A DNA stretch of 64,000 bases, taken from Sphingomonadaceae bacterium 3R27C6. Lineage in GTDB: Bacteria > Pseudomonadota > Alphaproteobacteria > Sphingomonadales > Sphingomonadaceae. Of this stretch, positions 7,125-19,519 are shown one piece after another. The DNA lies in the NCBI GenBank assembly GCA_005503215.1, contig SCNS01000025.1:1-64000 (forward strand). The letters run 5' to 3'. Position 1 is the stretch's first letter; every line of letters starts with the position of its first letter. The translations under genes and the position numbers were made by a program. A model generated the notes under the pieces. That model saw only the letters and a program-made list of their open reading frames with translations. It did not search any database and was not told where the DNA came from.

Positions 7125-7445
7125 TCACGACGGCGGGTTCCAGATGATGACCTTCTTCATCGCATCGTCGCCCGGCGCATTGGCGATATTGCCGTAGATG
7201 GTGCCGAACTCGGGTGCCGAAAGCGACACCGACACATATTCGGCGCCGGTGTTCTGCGAAAAGCGCTTCCAGCCGGCACCGAGCTCGAAGCCGTTCTTGC
7301 GGCTGACGATGCGGTAATCGGGCTCGCTGTCCTTGGCTTTGCGACCATTCGGGACGATCGCGATCGGCGCGGTGACGTTGAGGGTGGCGAGCGTGCCTTC
7401 GAAGCTGCCGTCCGCCTTGACGGTGAGATTTGCGATGGTGGCCAT
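7125..7445 (-). CDS. DUF736 family protein (copy 3)
   Basis: A 106-aa DUF736 protein beginning 'MATIANLTVKADGSFEGTLA'. It has 'IVPNGRKAKDSEPDYRIV' and 'FELGAGWKRFSQNTG' in the middle, and 'YVSVSLSAPEFGTIYGNI' then 'VIIWNPPS' at the end. It belongs to a DUF736 subgroup distinct from the other two copies here, with no Lys-rich start and with an 'APEFG' turn. ATG 7445 is preceded by an AGGAGAC-like site. It lies convergent to hipA, 75 bp away, as a single gene. Function unknown; the family marks plasmid and ICE backbones. Confidence 0.88.
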   Translation of the reverse strand: MATIANLTVKADGSFEGTLATLNVTAPIAIVPNGRKAKDSEPDYRIVSRKNGFELGAGWKRFSQNTGAEYVSVSLSAPEFGTIYGNIANAPGDDAMKKVIIWNPPS

Positions 7446-7792
7446 GATAAAGTCTCCTGGATTGATCGGGACCATCCCGATGGCGCTTGCACGAGGGGCC
7501 GGGAGCCGCCGTCACCGGAACATCGTGACGGGGAACCCCGAACGGGGTTGACGGCCGGAGGCGATCCGAGGCCCATAGAAAAGCGCCCTAGAGGGGTGGA
7601 CGATCGACCTGGGAGGCTTGCTGCCGCCGTCACTCATCGGCTATTGGACAAGGGCACTTGTGGCATCGCGCGCCACCTGTCTTTCCGCCACGACGATCCG
7701 CTGCAAGGTCGGTAGCGCCTTGAAAGCGGCAGGCGCGTTTAAGGGGTCAGAGCTTGTCCTGACTCATTGTTGCCGGGATTGGGGATGCCGCC
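7446..7792. other. Intergenic stretch, cargo boundary
   Basis: About 350 bp between the last left-core gene (DUF736) and the first cargo gene. Short frames are present on both strands but none has a supporting ribosome site or recognisable protein. This is one plausible junction between ICE backbone and inserted cargo. Confidence 0.4.
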
Positions 7793-8044
7793 ATGGGCAA
7801 ATATGATGCGCTTGGGACCTTTTTGCGAAGGTGGAAAGTCCGCAACGACGCCCCGGGTGTCGAACTGAGCTTTGCCCAGATCGAGAGCATCGTCCGCGGC
7901 TTGTTGCCGCGCGCTGCGGCCGACCCGCAATGGTGGTGCATGAACGAGCAGGCCGAGCCTCCCCACCGACGGGCTTGGCGCGAAGCGGGCTTCGATGCGA
8001 TCGCCGACATGGCGGCCGAGCGTGTCTATTTCCAGCGGCGATAA
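7793..8044 (+). CDS. DUF7662-like small protein
   Basis: An 83-aa protein of the short DUF7662 type. Its features are 'MGKYDALGTFLRRW', 'VELSFAQIESIVRGLLPRAA', 'WWCMNEQ', 'HRRAWREAGFDA' and the closing 'ERVYFQRR'. The pattern of Trp residues and 'AW..AGF' is characteristic. Molecular function is unknown; relatives occur near restriction and mobile genes. GGGGAT lies at good spacing before ATG 7793. It stands alone, 120 bp ahead of the metal regulator dmeR. Confidence 0.7.
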   Translation: MGKYDALGTFLRRWKVRNDAPGVELSFAQIESIVRGLLPRAAADPQWWCMNEQAEPPHRRAWREAGFDAIADMAAERVYFQRR

Positions 8045-8163
8045 GGCCCAGTCCGGAGCCTGACCTCGAATGACACCACATCCGGCTAGGGCTCTTGACT
8101 TCGCCTAAGCCCTCCAAACTCACATCTTGCCCTCAGTGCAATTATACCCTACCCCACTATGCT

Positions 8164-8436
8164 ATGGGCCATCTGAAAGATAATAGCGAGCTTGTCGCGA
8201 GGGTCAGGCGCATTGCCGGACAAGTGACCTCTGTCGAGAAGGCGCTGGTATCCGACGCGCCATGCGCGACGGTTCTTCATCGCGTCGCCGCTGTTCGCGG
8301 CGCGGTGAATGGGCTGCTGGACGAAATCATCGCCCAGCACCTCACCGCGCACGTTGCTGCGGATGGGCTTTCCCATGATGAGCGCGCGGCTGGCGCAGAC
8401 GAGCTGCTTGCCGTCATCCGTCGATATTCCAAATAG
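8164..8436 (+). CDS. dmeR: DmeR-type metal-sensing repressor (CsoR/RcnR family)
   Basis: A 90-aa all-helical repressor. ATG 8164 gives the conserved RcnR-like N-terminus 'MGHLKDN' with the metal-binding His at position 3; upstream in-frame codons from 8095 do not resemble the family. The core reads 'LVARVRRIAGQVTSVEKALV', then the metal-ligand Cys in 'SDAPCATVLHRVAAVRGAVN', and 'IIAQHLTAHV' with further His residues. RcnR/DmeR proteins release DNA on binding Ni or Co. It ends 10 bp before dmeF. A C-tract element (TATACCCTACCCCACTAT, 8143-8160) just before the start resembles RcnR-type operators, which use G/C tracts. Confidence 0.85.
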   Translation: MGHLKDNSELVARVRRIAGQVTSVEKALVSDAPCATVLHRVAAVRGAVNGLLDEIIAQHLTAHVAADGLSHDERAAGADELLAVIRRYSK

Positions 8437-8446
8437 GCGAGACCGC

Positions 8447-9415
8447 ATGACTGCTTCGACAAACGCCGAATATCCGGCACATGATCACGTCTTTCTGGGC
8501 GCAGCCCACGATCGAAACGCCCAGCGAACGCTCTGGGTAGTCGGCCTTACGGCCGTGATGATGATCGCCGAAATCATTGCCGGTTACGTCACCGGCTCGA
8601 TGGCCCTTCTCGCCGATGGCTTCCACATGGCGACCCATGCCGGTGCTCTCGGCCTTGCGGCGGCCGCCTATAGCTATGCCAAAAAACATCGCAATAATCC
8701 CAAATTCAGCTTCGGCACCGGAAAGGTCGGCGACCTGACCGGCTTCGCTTCGGCGCTGATCCTCGGCATTTTTGCGCTCGGTATCGCGAGCGAATCCGTC
8801 ACCCGATTGATCGACCCGGTGCGCGTCGATTTCGGCAATGCCGCGTTGGTCGCGGTACTGGGCCTCCTGGTCAACATCGTGAGCGCGCTGCTGCTGATGG
8901 GAGGTTCCGATCACCATCACCACCATCATCATCACGAACATGCGCACCCCGAGGACGATCATCATCACCCCGGTCACGATCATGGCCACGGCCACGACAA
9001 TAATCTGCGCTCCGCCTATATGCATGTCCTTGCCGACGCACTGACGTCGGTTCTCGCGATCGCGGCGCTTCTCGCGGGGCGGTATCTTGGACTCCATTGG
9101 ATGGACCCTGCGATGGGGATCGTCGGCGCGGTCGTGATCGCACGCTGGTCCTGGTCCTTGATGCGCGACACGGCCGCCGTTTTGCTCGATCGAACCAATG
9201 AGCGAATGGATAAGGCGATCCGCGACCGGGTCGGAAAATTCGGAGACGTTCGTCTCACGGACCTTCATGTGTGGCGTGTGGGGCCGGAGGCCAATGCGGC
9301 GATTGTCGAAGTCGAGGGGGCGATCGATTCAGCCGATCTTCGGCGCGAACTGATCCATATCAGCGGGATCGCCCATCTCACGATCGGGGTGCATCAACCC
9401 CGGCACAGCGCATGA
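8447..9415 (+). CDS. dmeF: DmeF-type cation diffusion facilitator (Co/Ni efflux)
   Basis: A 322-aa inner-membrane metal/proton antiporter with six predicted helices. The TM2 metal site is in 'LLADGFHMATHAGALGL' and the TM5 site in 'YMHVLADALTSVLAI'. A very His-rich cytoplasmic loop lies between TM4 and TM5 at about residues 154-185, with a run of eight His and several HD repeats. The C-terminal cytoplasmic domain holds 'LTDLHVWRVGPEANAAIVEV'. The pairing with an RcnR-like regulator matches dmeRF of alphaproteobacteria, where the substrate is mainly Co and Ni. ATG 8447 follows dmeR closely. The next gene begins within its stop codon region. Confidence 0.9.
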   Translation: MTASTNAEYPAHDHVFLGAAHDRNAQRTLWVVGLTAVMMIAEIIAGYVTGSMALLADGFHMATHAGALGLAAAAYSYAKKHRNNPKFSFGTGKVGDLTGFASALILGIFALGIASESVTRLIDPVRVDFGNAALVAVLGLLVNIVSALLLMGGSDHHHHHHHHEHAHPEDDHHHPGHDHGHGHDNNLRSAYMHVLADALTSVLAIAALLAGRYLGLHWMDPAMGIVGAVVIARWSWSLMRDTAAVLLDRTNERMDKAIRDRVGKFGDVRLTDLHVWRVGPEANAAIVEVEGAIDSADLRRELIHISGIAHLTIGVHQPRHSA

Positions 9416-9930
9416 GGTCGTCGGCAGGACAGTCGAAGGAGAAGCGATCCCTGGCGCTTCGCTTGTCAACGCTGGGGCGCGCAGTTACACGCGGGCGCAT
9501 GCCGAAGCCGCGTTCCTCTCTGCCGGACCGTCTTATCCTGTCACTCTGCGCTTTGCTCATGGCGCTCTATGCGGCCACGATCCCTGCCAAGGCAGCGAAT
9601 CAACTTCAGCATGCGCCGTCCTTCATGATGGCGCACGATCATAAGGACGCCGCCGACGTCTCCGTCGATGTCATTCATGACAGTGTCGATCACCATGCCG
9701 TTCATCATGACGGTGCGCCCGATGGCGACGAAGAACCGGGCGACCCGGCCTCGGGCGGCCATCATCATCATGGCGATAATGGTCCGAATCTGCTCGTTCC
9801 CGATGCGGCAACGGCCCCGACGATTCTATCGTCTTCCCGTTTGCAGGTGGCCGAAAAGGACCGGCATGTTGCCGGCCTGCGATCCATCGGACCCGAACGC
9901 CCGCCCAGAACCGCCTCGCTGAACGCCTGA
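9412..9930 (+). CDS. His-rich exported protein of the metal efflux operon
   Basis: A small secreted or membrane-anchored protein with a hydrophobic segment 'LILSLCALLMALYAATIPA' and a likely cleavage after 'AKA'. The mature part is crowded with His and Asp: 'MMAHDHKDAADVSVDVIHD', 'VDHHAVHHDG' and 'SGGHHHHGDNG'. ATG 9412 overlaps the dmeF stop (ATGA). ATG 9499 gives a more normal signal peptide start and a 143-residue product, and is a serious alternative. No named family is recognised. Context suggests a periplasmic metal-binding or sensing role between dmeF and czcC; this is inference. Confidence 0.65.
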   Translation: MRSSAGQSKEKRSLALRLSTLGRAVTRGRMPKPRSSLPDRLILSLCALLMALYAATIPAKAANQLQHAPSFMMAHDHKDAADVSVDVIHDSVDHHAVHHDGAPDGDEEPGDPASGGHHHHGDNGPNLLVPDAATAPTILSSSRLQVAEKDRHVAGLRSIGPERPPRTASLNA

Positions 9931-9992
9931 GTTCCCGCGCCGTCTGACAAGGCGTGGGATGTTTCCACGCCTTTCAGCGAGGCTGCCATCAC

Positions 9993-11272
9993 ATGTTTTC
10001 AAAATCTCGAGCGCGCACCGGCGCGCGTGCCGTCCGCAGAGCCATGTTCTGCGGAGGTGTCCTGCTGGCTGCCGCCGCGCAGCCCGCATGGGCGCAAAAT
10101 CTAAGTCTCGACGAGGCGCTGTCGCGGGTCGCGACACGCGATCCCGCCATCGCCGCCAGCGCCGCGCGTCTCGAAGCCGCGGATGCGGCCGTCTTGCAGG
10201 CCGACGTCCGGCCGCGCGATGTCGTTGGCGCAGACTTCGAGGATTTCGCGGGCACCGGTTCCTATTCGCCGCTGAACCGGTCACAGACCACCGGCTGGTA
10301 CGAGCGAACCTGGGAGCGCGGCGGCAAGCGCGAGGCGCGCATCGGCGCCGCGCGCGCCGATGTCGCCGTGGTCGGCGCACAGAACCGCGTCCGCCTGCTC
10401 GATCGCCTCGCGCGGGTTCAGGCAGCGTGGATCGATGCCCTTGCCGCCGAAGCGGCGATCCCCGTCGCCGAGACGCGGCTCGCCGACCTCCAGCGTGTCG
10501 AACTCGACGTCGTAAAGCGCGTCACCGGCGCGCTCGATCCCTGGTTCGCAGCCGAGCGCGCGCGGACCAACGTCGCGCAGGCCGAGATCGCACTCGAACA
10601 GGCGCGCGAAGCCGCGCGCATCGCGCGGACGAATCTTGCCACATGGTGGGGTGGGAGCAGCGACTTCAAGCTCGATCCGGCGATATTCCAGACGCTCGAT
10701 GTCACCGTGCCGACGGCCGGAGAGTCCGCCGAGGTCGCGATGCTCACGGCGGAACGCGCGGCGGCCGAAGCGAAGGTCAGGCTCGCCGAGACCGGCAATA
10801 TCGCCGATCCAAGCGGCCGCGTCGGGCTTCGCCACTTCGGCCAAGGCAACGACTTTGCCGTGATGGTCGGAGGCTCGATCCCGCTGGGGGCCAAGAGCGC
10901 CAACCGAGGCAATGTCGTTCGGGCGCAAGCCGAGCAGCGCGCGATCGAGGCGGACATCGCCGTGGCGCGCGTCGAGGTCGATCGCGAGATCGACAGGCTC
11001 GTCGCCGACCGCGGCCTCATCGCGGCCGAGATCAAGCGGATCGATGCCGAGGTGCTGCCAAGCGCCAGCCGCGCGGTCCGGCTGATCCAGGACGGGCTTG
11101 CACGCGGCGGCACCGCCTTCACCTTCCTCGAATTTGCGCAAGCTCAGACCGCGGTCAATGACGCGCGCTCGCGCCGCGTCGACCTGCTGCGGCGCTTTCA
11201 CCTTCTGGGGGTGCGGCTTGACCGGTTGACCGGCCGCCACGCCCCGCTGCTCGCCAATATGGAGAATGTTCG

Positions 11273-11276
<4 letters not shown>
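9993..11276 (+). CDS. czcC: CzcC-type outer membrane efflux protein
   Basis: A 427-aa TolC-family outer-membrane channel for heavy-metal efflux. A signal peptide ends near 'AAAAQPAWAQ', followed by 'LSLDEALSRVATRDPAIAAS', typical of this family. Two repeats of long Ala-rich helices and 'VMVGGSIPLGAKSANRGNVV' follow. ATG 9993 was chosen because it starts the positively charged signal region; ATG 9954 is in frame but adds an unlikely leader. The gene overlaps czcB by 4 bp. It forms czcCBA with the two genes that follow, exporting divalent cations (Co, Zn, Cd or Ni) from the periplasm or cytoplasm. Confidence 0.9.
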
Positions 11277-15755
<4,479 letters not shown>

Positions 15756-15795
15756 TGCAAAAGCCCCGCGCGCGATCGCGCGCGGGGCTTTTGCA
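15756..15795. terminator. 40-bp perfect palindrome, bidirectional terminator
   Basis: The first 20 bases, TGCAAAAGCCCCGCGCGCGA, are exactly mirrored by the next 20, with no loop bases. The GC-rich core is flanked by AAAA on the left and TTTT on the right, so it can end transcripts from both sides. It begins directly after the czcA stop codon (TGA, 15753-15755). The S1/P1 nuclease gene converges from the right. Confidence 0.85.
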
Positions 15796-15952
15796 TTCAT
15801 GAAGATCACCCGCATGTTCATGCGCACCATCGCTTACCAGGGGCGACCACCCGAAGGCTCATGCTCACCCTGAGCCTGATCATCCTCACGCTCGCCGCAG
15901 GCGCCGATGCCGCCAACAATGCGCGTCGCGTCCATTGGACCGGCGGCTGTCG

Positions 15953-16942
15953 TCAGGTCGGGCCGCCATAAGCGGGATCGAGCGCGAGATTGAGAAGATG
16001 CGCGAGGCGAAAGCCCGCTTTGGCAACCTGTTCGGATGCGGCACCCTGATAGGCTGCGAGATAGGCCTGATCGATCCGTTGGACACGTTTCGGGTTGGTC
16101 TGCTTCAGCGCAGCGGCCGAATATTGGCAGTTCGCCCCGACGATGGTGCAATAGGCGGTCGCGGGCGCGAGGGTGATCGAATAGGACTCATTGGCCCAGT
16201 CCGCCGGTGCCGTCGCGACCCAGTTCTTCACCGCGACAAGATTGCGATTGGCCTGGAGCGTATCGACCGCGCGATAGGTGATGGTAAAGCGGCTCCATTG
16301 CGGCTTGTAGTCGGCGCGCTTGCGCACGCGCTCGAAAAGGCCGGCATCGAGCAGGCATTTGTCCCAGACCGCGTGGAGATTGTCGGGTTTCGCCTCGCGC
16401 GACGTCCCGCATCTGCCGACAAGATCGATGTCGATTCCATTGCCGCCGCGATCGTCGGCGAAGGAGACATGAAGCGGCTGGTGGATATCGCCGATCCAGT
16501 GACCGAGCGCCATCAGTGCGAAGGCCCGCTCCTCGCGCGGCTTCGTCCGGTCCTTGAGGATCGCGCGGTCGCGATCAATGCCGGCGAGGATGCAGCTCGT
16601 GCTGGTCGGGCAGGCCGTGCCGACCTGCCGGACGTCGCGATCGACGTTGATGAAATGGTCGTCGGGGTTGCGGCGCGGGACCTCATCCTCTTCGAGGCAG
16701 CCATAGTTGAAGGCGGTATAATGCTGATCGGGCATACGCCCGCGACCGCGCACCGTAATGCCGCCGCTGCGGCTCTGGAGAATTTCACCGACCGCGGCCC
16801 GGCTCGCAGGTGTGAGATTACGGTAAGCGAGATCGCAGATGGTCAGATGGCCGAACTTGCCCCAAGCCATCGCTGGCTCTGGCGCGGCAACCGACAGGCC
16901 CGTCCCAAGGGCCGCCATGGCGGACATGATGATGCGCTTCAT
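15953..16942 (-). CDS. S1/P1 family secreted nuclease
   Basis: A 329-aa zinc-dependent nuclease acting on single-stranded nucleic acids outside the cytoplasm. The signal peptide (residues 1-26) ends 'AAPEPAMA', leaving mature Trp-1 in 'WGKFGH', the N-terminal zinc ligand of this family. Further ligands are in 'DDHFINVDRD', 'ALMALGHWIGDIHQPLHV' and 'GNGIDIDLVGR', with 'NLHAVWDKCLL' after them. ATG 16942 gives the proper signal peptide; an upstream start adds 13 unlikely residues. It lies between the czc operon and the Ssp locus. The family often scavenges phosphate or nucleotides, and no link to defence is shown. Confidence 0.9.
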   Translation of the reverse strand: MKRIIMSAMAALGTGLSVAAPEPAMAWGKFGHLTICDLAYRNLTPASRAAVGEILQSRSGGITVRGRGRMPDQHYTAFNYGCLEEDEVPRRNPDDHFINVDRDVRQVGTACPTSTSCILAGIDRDRAILKDRTKPREERAFALMALGHWIGDIHQPLHVSFADDRGGNGIDIDLVGRCGTSREAKPDNLHAVWDKCLLDAGLFERVRKRADYKPQWSRFTITYRAVDTLQANRNLVAVKNWVATAPADWANESYSITLAPATAYCTIVGANCQYSAAALKQTNPKRVQRIDQAYLAAYQGAASEQVAKAGFRLAHLLNLALDPAYGGPT

Positions 16943-17021
16943 TGATCCCTCCCCCGTTTCTCTGTTCCTCGATATAATCACTCCAGCTTCAATGCGGCCT
17001 TGCCGCAGTTATCGCTTCATA

Positions 17022-17125
17022 GCGCTGTCCGGCTGGCGGCGACAATGCAATCGCGGCCATATTGAACCGATCGCCATCGCCGAATCCCACGCGTGCCGCC
17101 GATCACCAAAGCGACCTTGTCGGCC
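17022..17125 (-). pseudogene. Remnant of a short-chain dehydrogenase gene
   Basis: Read on the minus strand, this stretch encodes 'DKVALVIGGTRGI', the nucleotide-binding start of an SDR enzyme. After a frame change come 'MAIGSIWPR' and, back in the first frame, 'DCIVAASRTA', which is what the next SDR strand should look like. No intact frame exists and nothing follows. It is best read as a decayed gene fragment at the left border of the Ssp locus. Confidence 0.4.
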
Positions 17126-17413
17126 GAGCCCGATAGCTCGTGCTGCCGCTAGCAAGCGCTACCTCCGCGGGGTCCACCATCCCTAGTCGGTTTGGCCGAT
17201 TTCGGACCGGCGGCTTTAAAGCCGGTATAAGAAAAAGCCGCCGCTGAGGGCTGACCTTGCGTTCCCCCTTGTTGGCTCATGGTATCGAACCTTCACCACA
17301 GCTCGTATATTCTTTTGATCGGATGTTTCACCAGCTACACCTATCTTCATGAATCACGCTTCCCTCTCGACGATACACAATCTGATGCGCTCGCACACGC
17401 TCGTGGGGGCTTG
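17126..17413. other. Leader region of the Ssp locus with hairpin
   Basis: A lower-GC stretch ahead of sspA. GGCGGCTTT (17209-17217) pairs with AAAGCCGCC (17234-17242) across a 16-base loop. A 12-bp palindrome, GGCTTTAAAGCC, overlaps the left arm. The sspA promoter should lie between here and 17414. An in-frame ATG at 17279 would extend sspA by 45 residues that do not look like a desulfurase. Confidence 0.4.
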
Positions 17414-18586
17414 GTGAGCGACCTGCCGATTTATCTCGACGGGTTCGCAACGCTGCCCTTAGCGCCCGAAGCGCGGGATGCGATGCTTGAGGTTTGGAGC
17501 CGACCTGGCAATGCAGGTTCGCCCAATGCCTCGGGCGAACGCGCGGCCCGCTACATCGCGGATGGACGCGCGGATGTCGCTGCGCTAATTGGAGCCGCAC
17601 CCGCCGAGATATTCTTTACCGGAGGCGCGACCGAAGCCAATAATCTGGCCGTTCTTGGTGCCGTTCGCCGCGCTGCACCCCTGTTTCCCGGCCGGCGGCG
17701 GATCGTCGTATCGGCGATCGAGCATAAGGCTGTGCTCGAGCCGGCGCGAATTCTGGAAAATGAGGGCTTCACGCTCACCTTCGCGCCCGTCGATGATGTC
17801 GGCCGCCTCGACCTTGATGCTTTCGAAGCACTGCTCGGAGAGGATGTACTGCTAGCTTCGATTATGATGGTCAACAACGAGACCGGCGTAATTCAACCAG
17901 TTGCCGAAGCTGCGGCGCTAGTGCACCGTGTCGGCGGCCTTTTTCATAGCGACGCTGCGCAGGCAGCTGGGAAGGTCGAAATCGACGTCCTCGATCTCGA
18001 TCTCGACTATCTCAGCCTGTCGGCGCACAAATGCTACGGCCCGATGGGAGTTGGCGCATTATACGTTGCCGCCCATGCACCGAAACCGTTACCGCTCATT
18101 CATGGAGGCGGGCAGCAGGATGCCGTGCGCCCGGGGACCGAGCCCGTCGCGTTGATTGCCGGTTTTGGAGCTGCAGCTAAGGCCGCGCAGCAAAGTCTAG
18201 AGCGCGATCGCCGCCATGGCGAAACGCTCGTCGCGGCGCTGCTCGAAGCCCTCTCGTCCCGGCAATTGCGCTTTCGTCGAGTTACCGGCGACGCCCAAGT
18301 CGTTGCCGGCAGCGTCACAATCCAGCTCGTCGGTGTGGATGCGGATCGCCTGTGCGCCACCGCAGCGCGTTACGTATCGCTCTCGACCGGATCAGCGTGT
18401 ACCTCGGGACAAATAAAGCGGTCCCATGTCCTTGAAGCAATTGGACTTTCTGAATCAGATTCTGCGCAGGTAGTTCGTATCTTCTGCCACCGATATCAGG
18501 AGATCGATGATATTAAGGCGGCAGCGGAGCGGATTGCTACCGCTGCGGCTCGATCGCGCCTTGCAACTGGAGAGGTTCGCCAGTAG
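17414..18586 (+). CDS. sspA: Cysteine desulfurase of the phosphorothioation system (SspA/DndA)
   Basis: A 390-aa PLP enzyme that takes sulfur from cysteine to feed DNA backbone sulfur modification. It starts 'MSDLPIYLDGFATLPLAPEA' like IscS/DndA proteins. The PLP Lys is in 'LSLSAHKCYGPMGVGAL', 'FFTGGATEANNLAV' binds cofactor phosphate, and the persulfide-forming Cys is in 'STGSACTSG'. GTG 17414 is preferred because protein similarity begins there; ATG 17279 and TTG 17411 are alternatives. It ends 9 bp before sspB. Adjacency to DUF4007, a large ATPase and a PAPS-reductase-like protein identifies it as the sulfur donor of an Ssp system rather than a housekeeping IscS. Confidence 0.92.
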   Translation: MSDLPIYLDGFATLPLAPEARDAMLEVWSRPGNAGSPNASGERAARYIADGRADVAALIGAAPAEIFFTGGATEANNLAVLGAVRRAAPLFPGRRRIVVSAIEHKAVLEPARILENEGFTLTFAPVDDVGRLDLDAFEALLGEDVLLASIMMVNNETGVIQPVAEAAALVHRVGGLFHSDAAQAAGKVEIDVLDLDLDYLSLSAHKCYGPMGVGALYVAAHAPKPLPLIHGGGQQDAVRPGTEPVALIAGFGAAAKAAQQSLERDRRHGETLVAALLEALSSRQLRFRRVTGDAQVVAGSVTIQLVGVDADRLCATAARYVSLSTGSACTSGQIKRSHVLEAIGLSESDSAQVVRIFCHRYQEIDDIKAAAERIATAAARSRLATGEVRQ

Positions 18587-18595
18587 CATATCCGC

Positions 18596-19519
18596 ATGCG
18601 GCGGGGTTCTATAAAACTTGATTCGAGGGGGCAGTTTGCGGGTCACGAAACCTTTCCGCTGCGCCTGTTATGGCTGAAAAAGGCATTTGATGCCGTCGGC
18701 GATGGGGTTGACGCGAGAACATTTCAAGAACAATCTGCTATTACACGCTTCGGGGTCGGGCGCAACATGGCGGCATCAATCCGCTATTGGGCGCTCGCCA
18801 GCGGCTATTTCCATGAGCAGGACCGTGTGATCGCACCCACTGCGCTGGGCTTGGCTGTCCTCGCCGATAATGGCCTCGATCCCTATCTCGAGCAGGCTGC
18901 GACTGTATGGCTCGCCCATTGGCATGTCGCGGCCACGCCGGAAATGACCACTACGGCCTATTATGCGTTCAATCTGTTGAGTGCGATCGAGTTCGACCCA
19001 GCCATATTACTTGAGGAAGTCTTCGCGCTCGTCGAAGACAATAGCTGGCGGGCAACGCGCGGGACGTTGAAGCGCGATATCGAGGTTTTCCTCCGCAGCT
19101 ACGTCCGTCGGGGCGATGCGCTCAACGAAGACGCCGCGGAGCCGCTTCTCGCTGAGCTTGCGATCATTCGCGAAGCGCGGTTAGGAGGCTGGTACGAGTT
19201 TGTCCGCGGTCCCAAGCCAAGCCTTCACGATGCCGTCTTTACTTATGCGCTCGGCGACTTTTGGAAACGCAGCGGCGGCGCGACGACGCTGACGGCCGAG
19301 CAGATATGTTATGCGCCGGGCTCTCCCGGCCGCGTGTTCAAGCTTGATGAGGACAGCGTGATCACCCGGCTGATGCGGTTGGACGACATCACCAACGGCG
19401 CCTGGCTCTGGGTCGATACTGCCGGCCTCCGCCAGATCCAGCGCACATCGCCCTTCGATCCGCTCAAGACACTGTCCCTAGCCTATCCGCAAGGCGCTGG
19501 ACTGGAGGCAGCGGCGTGA
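18596..19519 (+). CDS. sspB: SspB-like DUF4007 protein of DNA phosphorothioation
   Basis: A 307-aa DUF4007 protein. The opening motif 'GQFAGHETFPLRLLWLKKAF' is diagnostic. It is followed by 'VGRNMAASIRYWALASGYF', 'PTALGLAVLADNGLDPYLE' and 'TVWLAHWHVA'. In the Ssp system the DUF4007 protein SspB nicks DNA and works with the SspC ATPase and SspD to place sulfur on one strand. ATG 18596 has no strong ribosome site but begins close to the conserved motif. The stop overlaps the GTG start of the ATPase gene. The match to Ssp rather than Dnd rests on DUF4007 together with the absence of DndB- and DndE-like genes nearby. Confidence 0.88.
   Translation: MRRGSIKLDSRGQFAGHETFPLRLLWLKKAFDAVGDGVDARTFQEQSAITRFGVGRNMAASIRYWALASGYFHEQDRVIAPTALGLAVLADNGLDPYLEQAATVWLAHWHVAATPEMTTTAYYAFNLLSAIEFDPAILLEEVFALVEDNSWRATRGTLKRDIEVFLRSYVRRGDALNEDAAEPLLAELAIIREARLGGWYEFVRGPKPSLHDAVFTYALGDFWKRSGGATTLTAEQICYAPGSPGRVFKLDEDSVITRLMRLDDITNGAWLWVDTAGLRQIQRTSPFDPLKTLSLAYPQGAGLEAAA

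Noticed and set aside
8877-9010. CAT/CAC-rich stretch that looks like a short tandem repeat
   Set aside because: It encodes the His-rich cytoplasmic loop of the DmeF transporter and stays in frame. It is not a CRISPR array or a non-coding repeat.
15861-15971. Short plus-strand frame with a signal-peptide-like start (MLTLSLIILTLAAGADA)
   Set aside because: Only 36 residues, poor ribosome site, overlaps the end of the S1/P1 nuclease gene and lacks any conserved feature. May be a decayed remnant.
17279-17413. In-frame 45-codon extension of the cysteine desulfurase
   Set aside because: The extra residues have no desulfurase-like pattern and the natural start motif begins at GTG 17414. Kept only as an alternative start.
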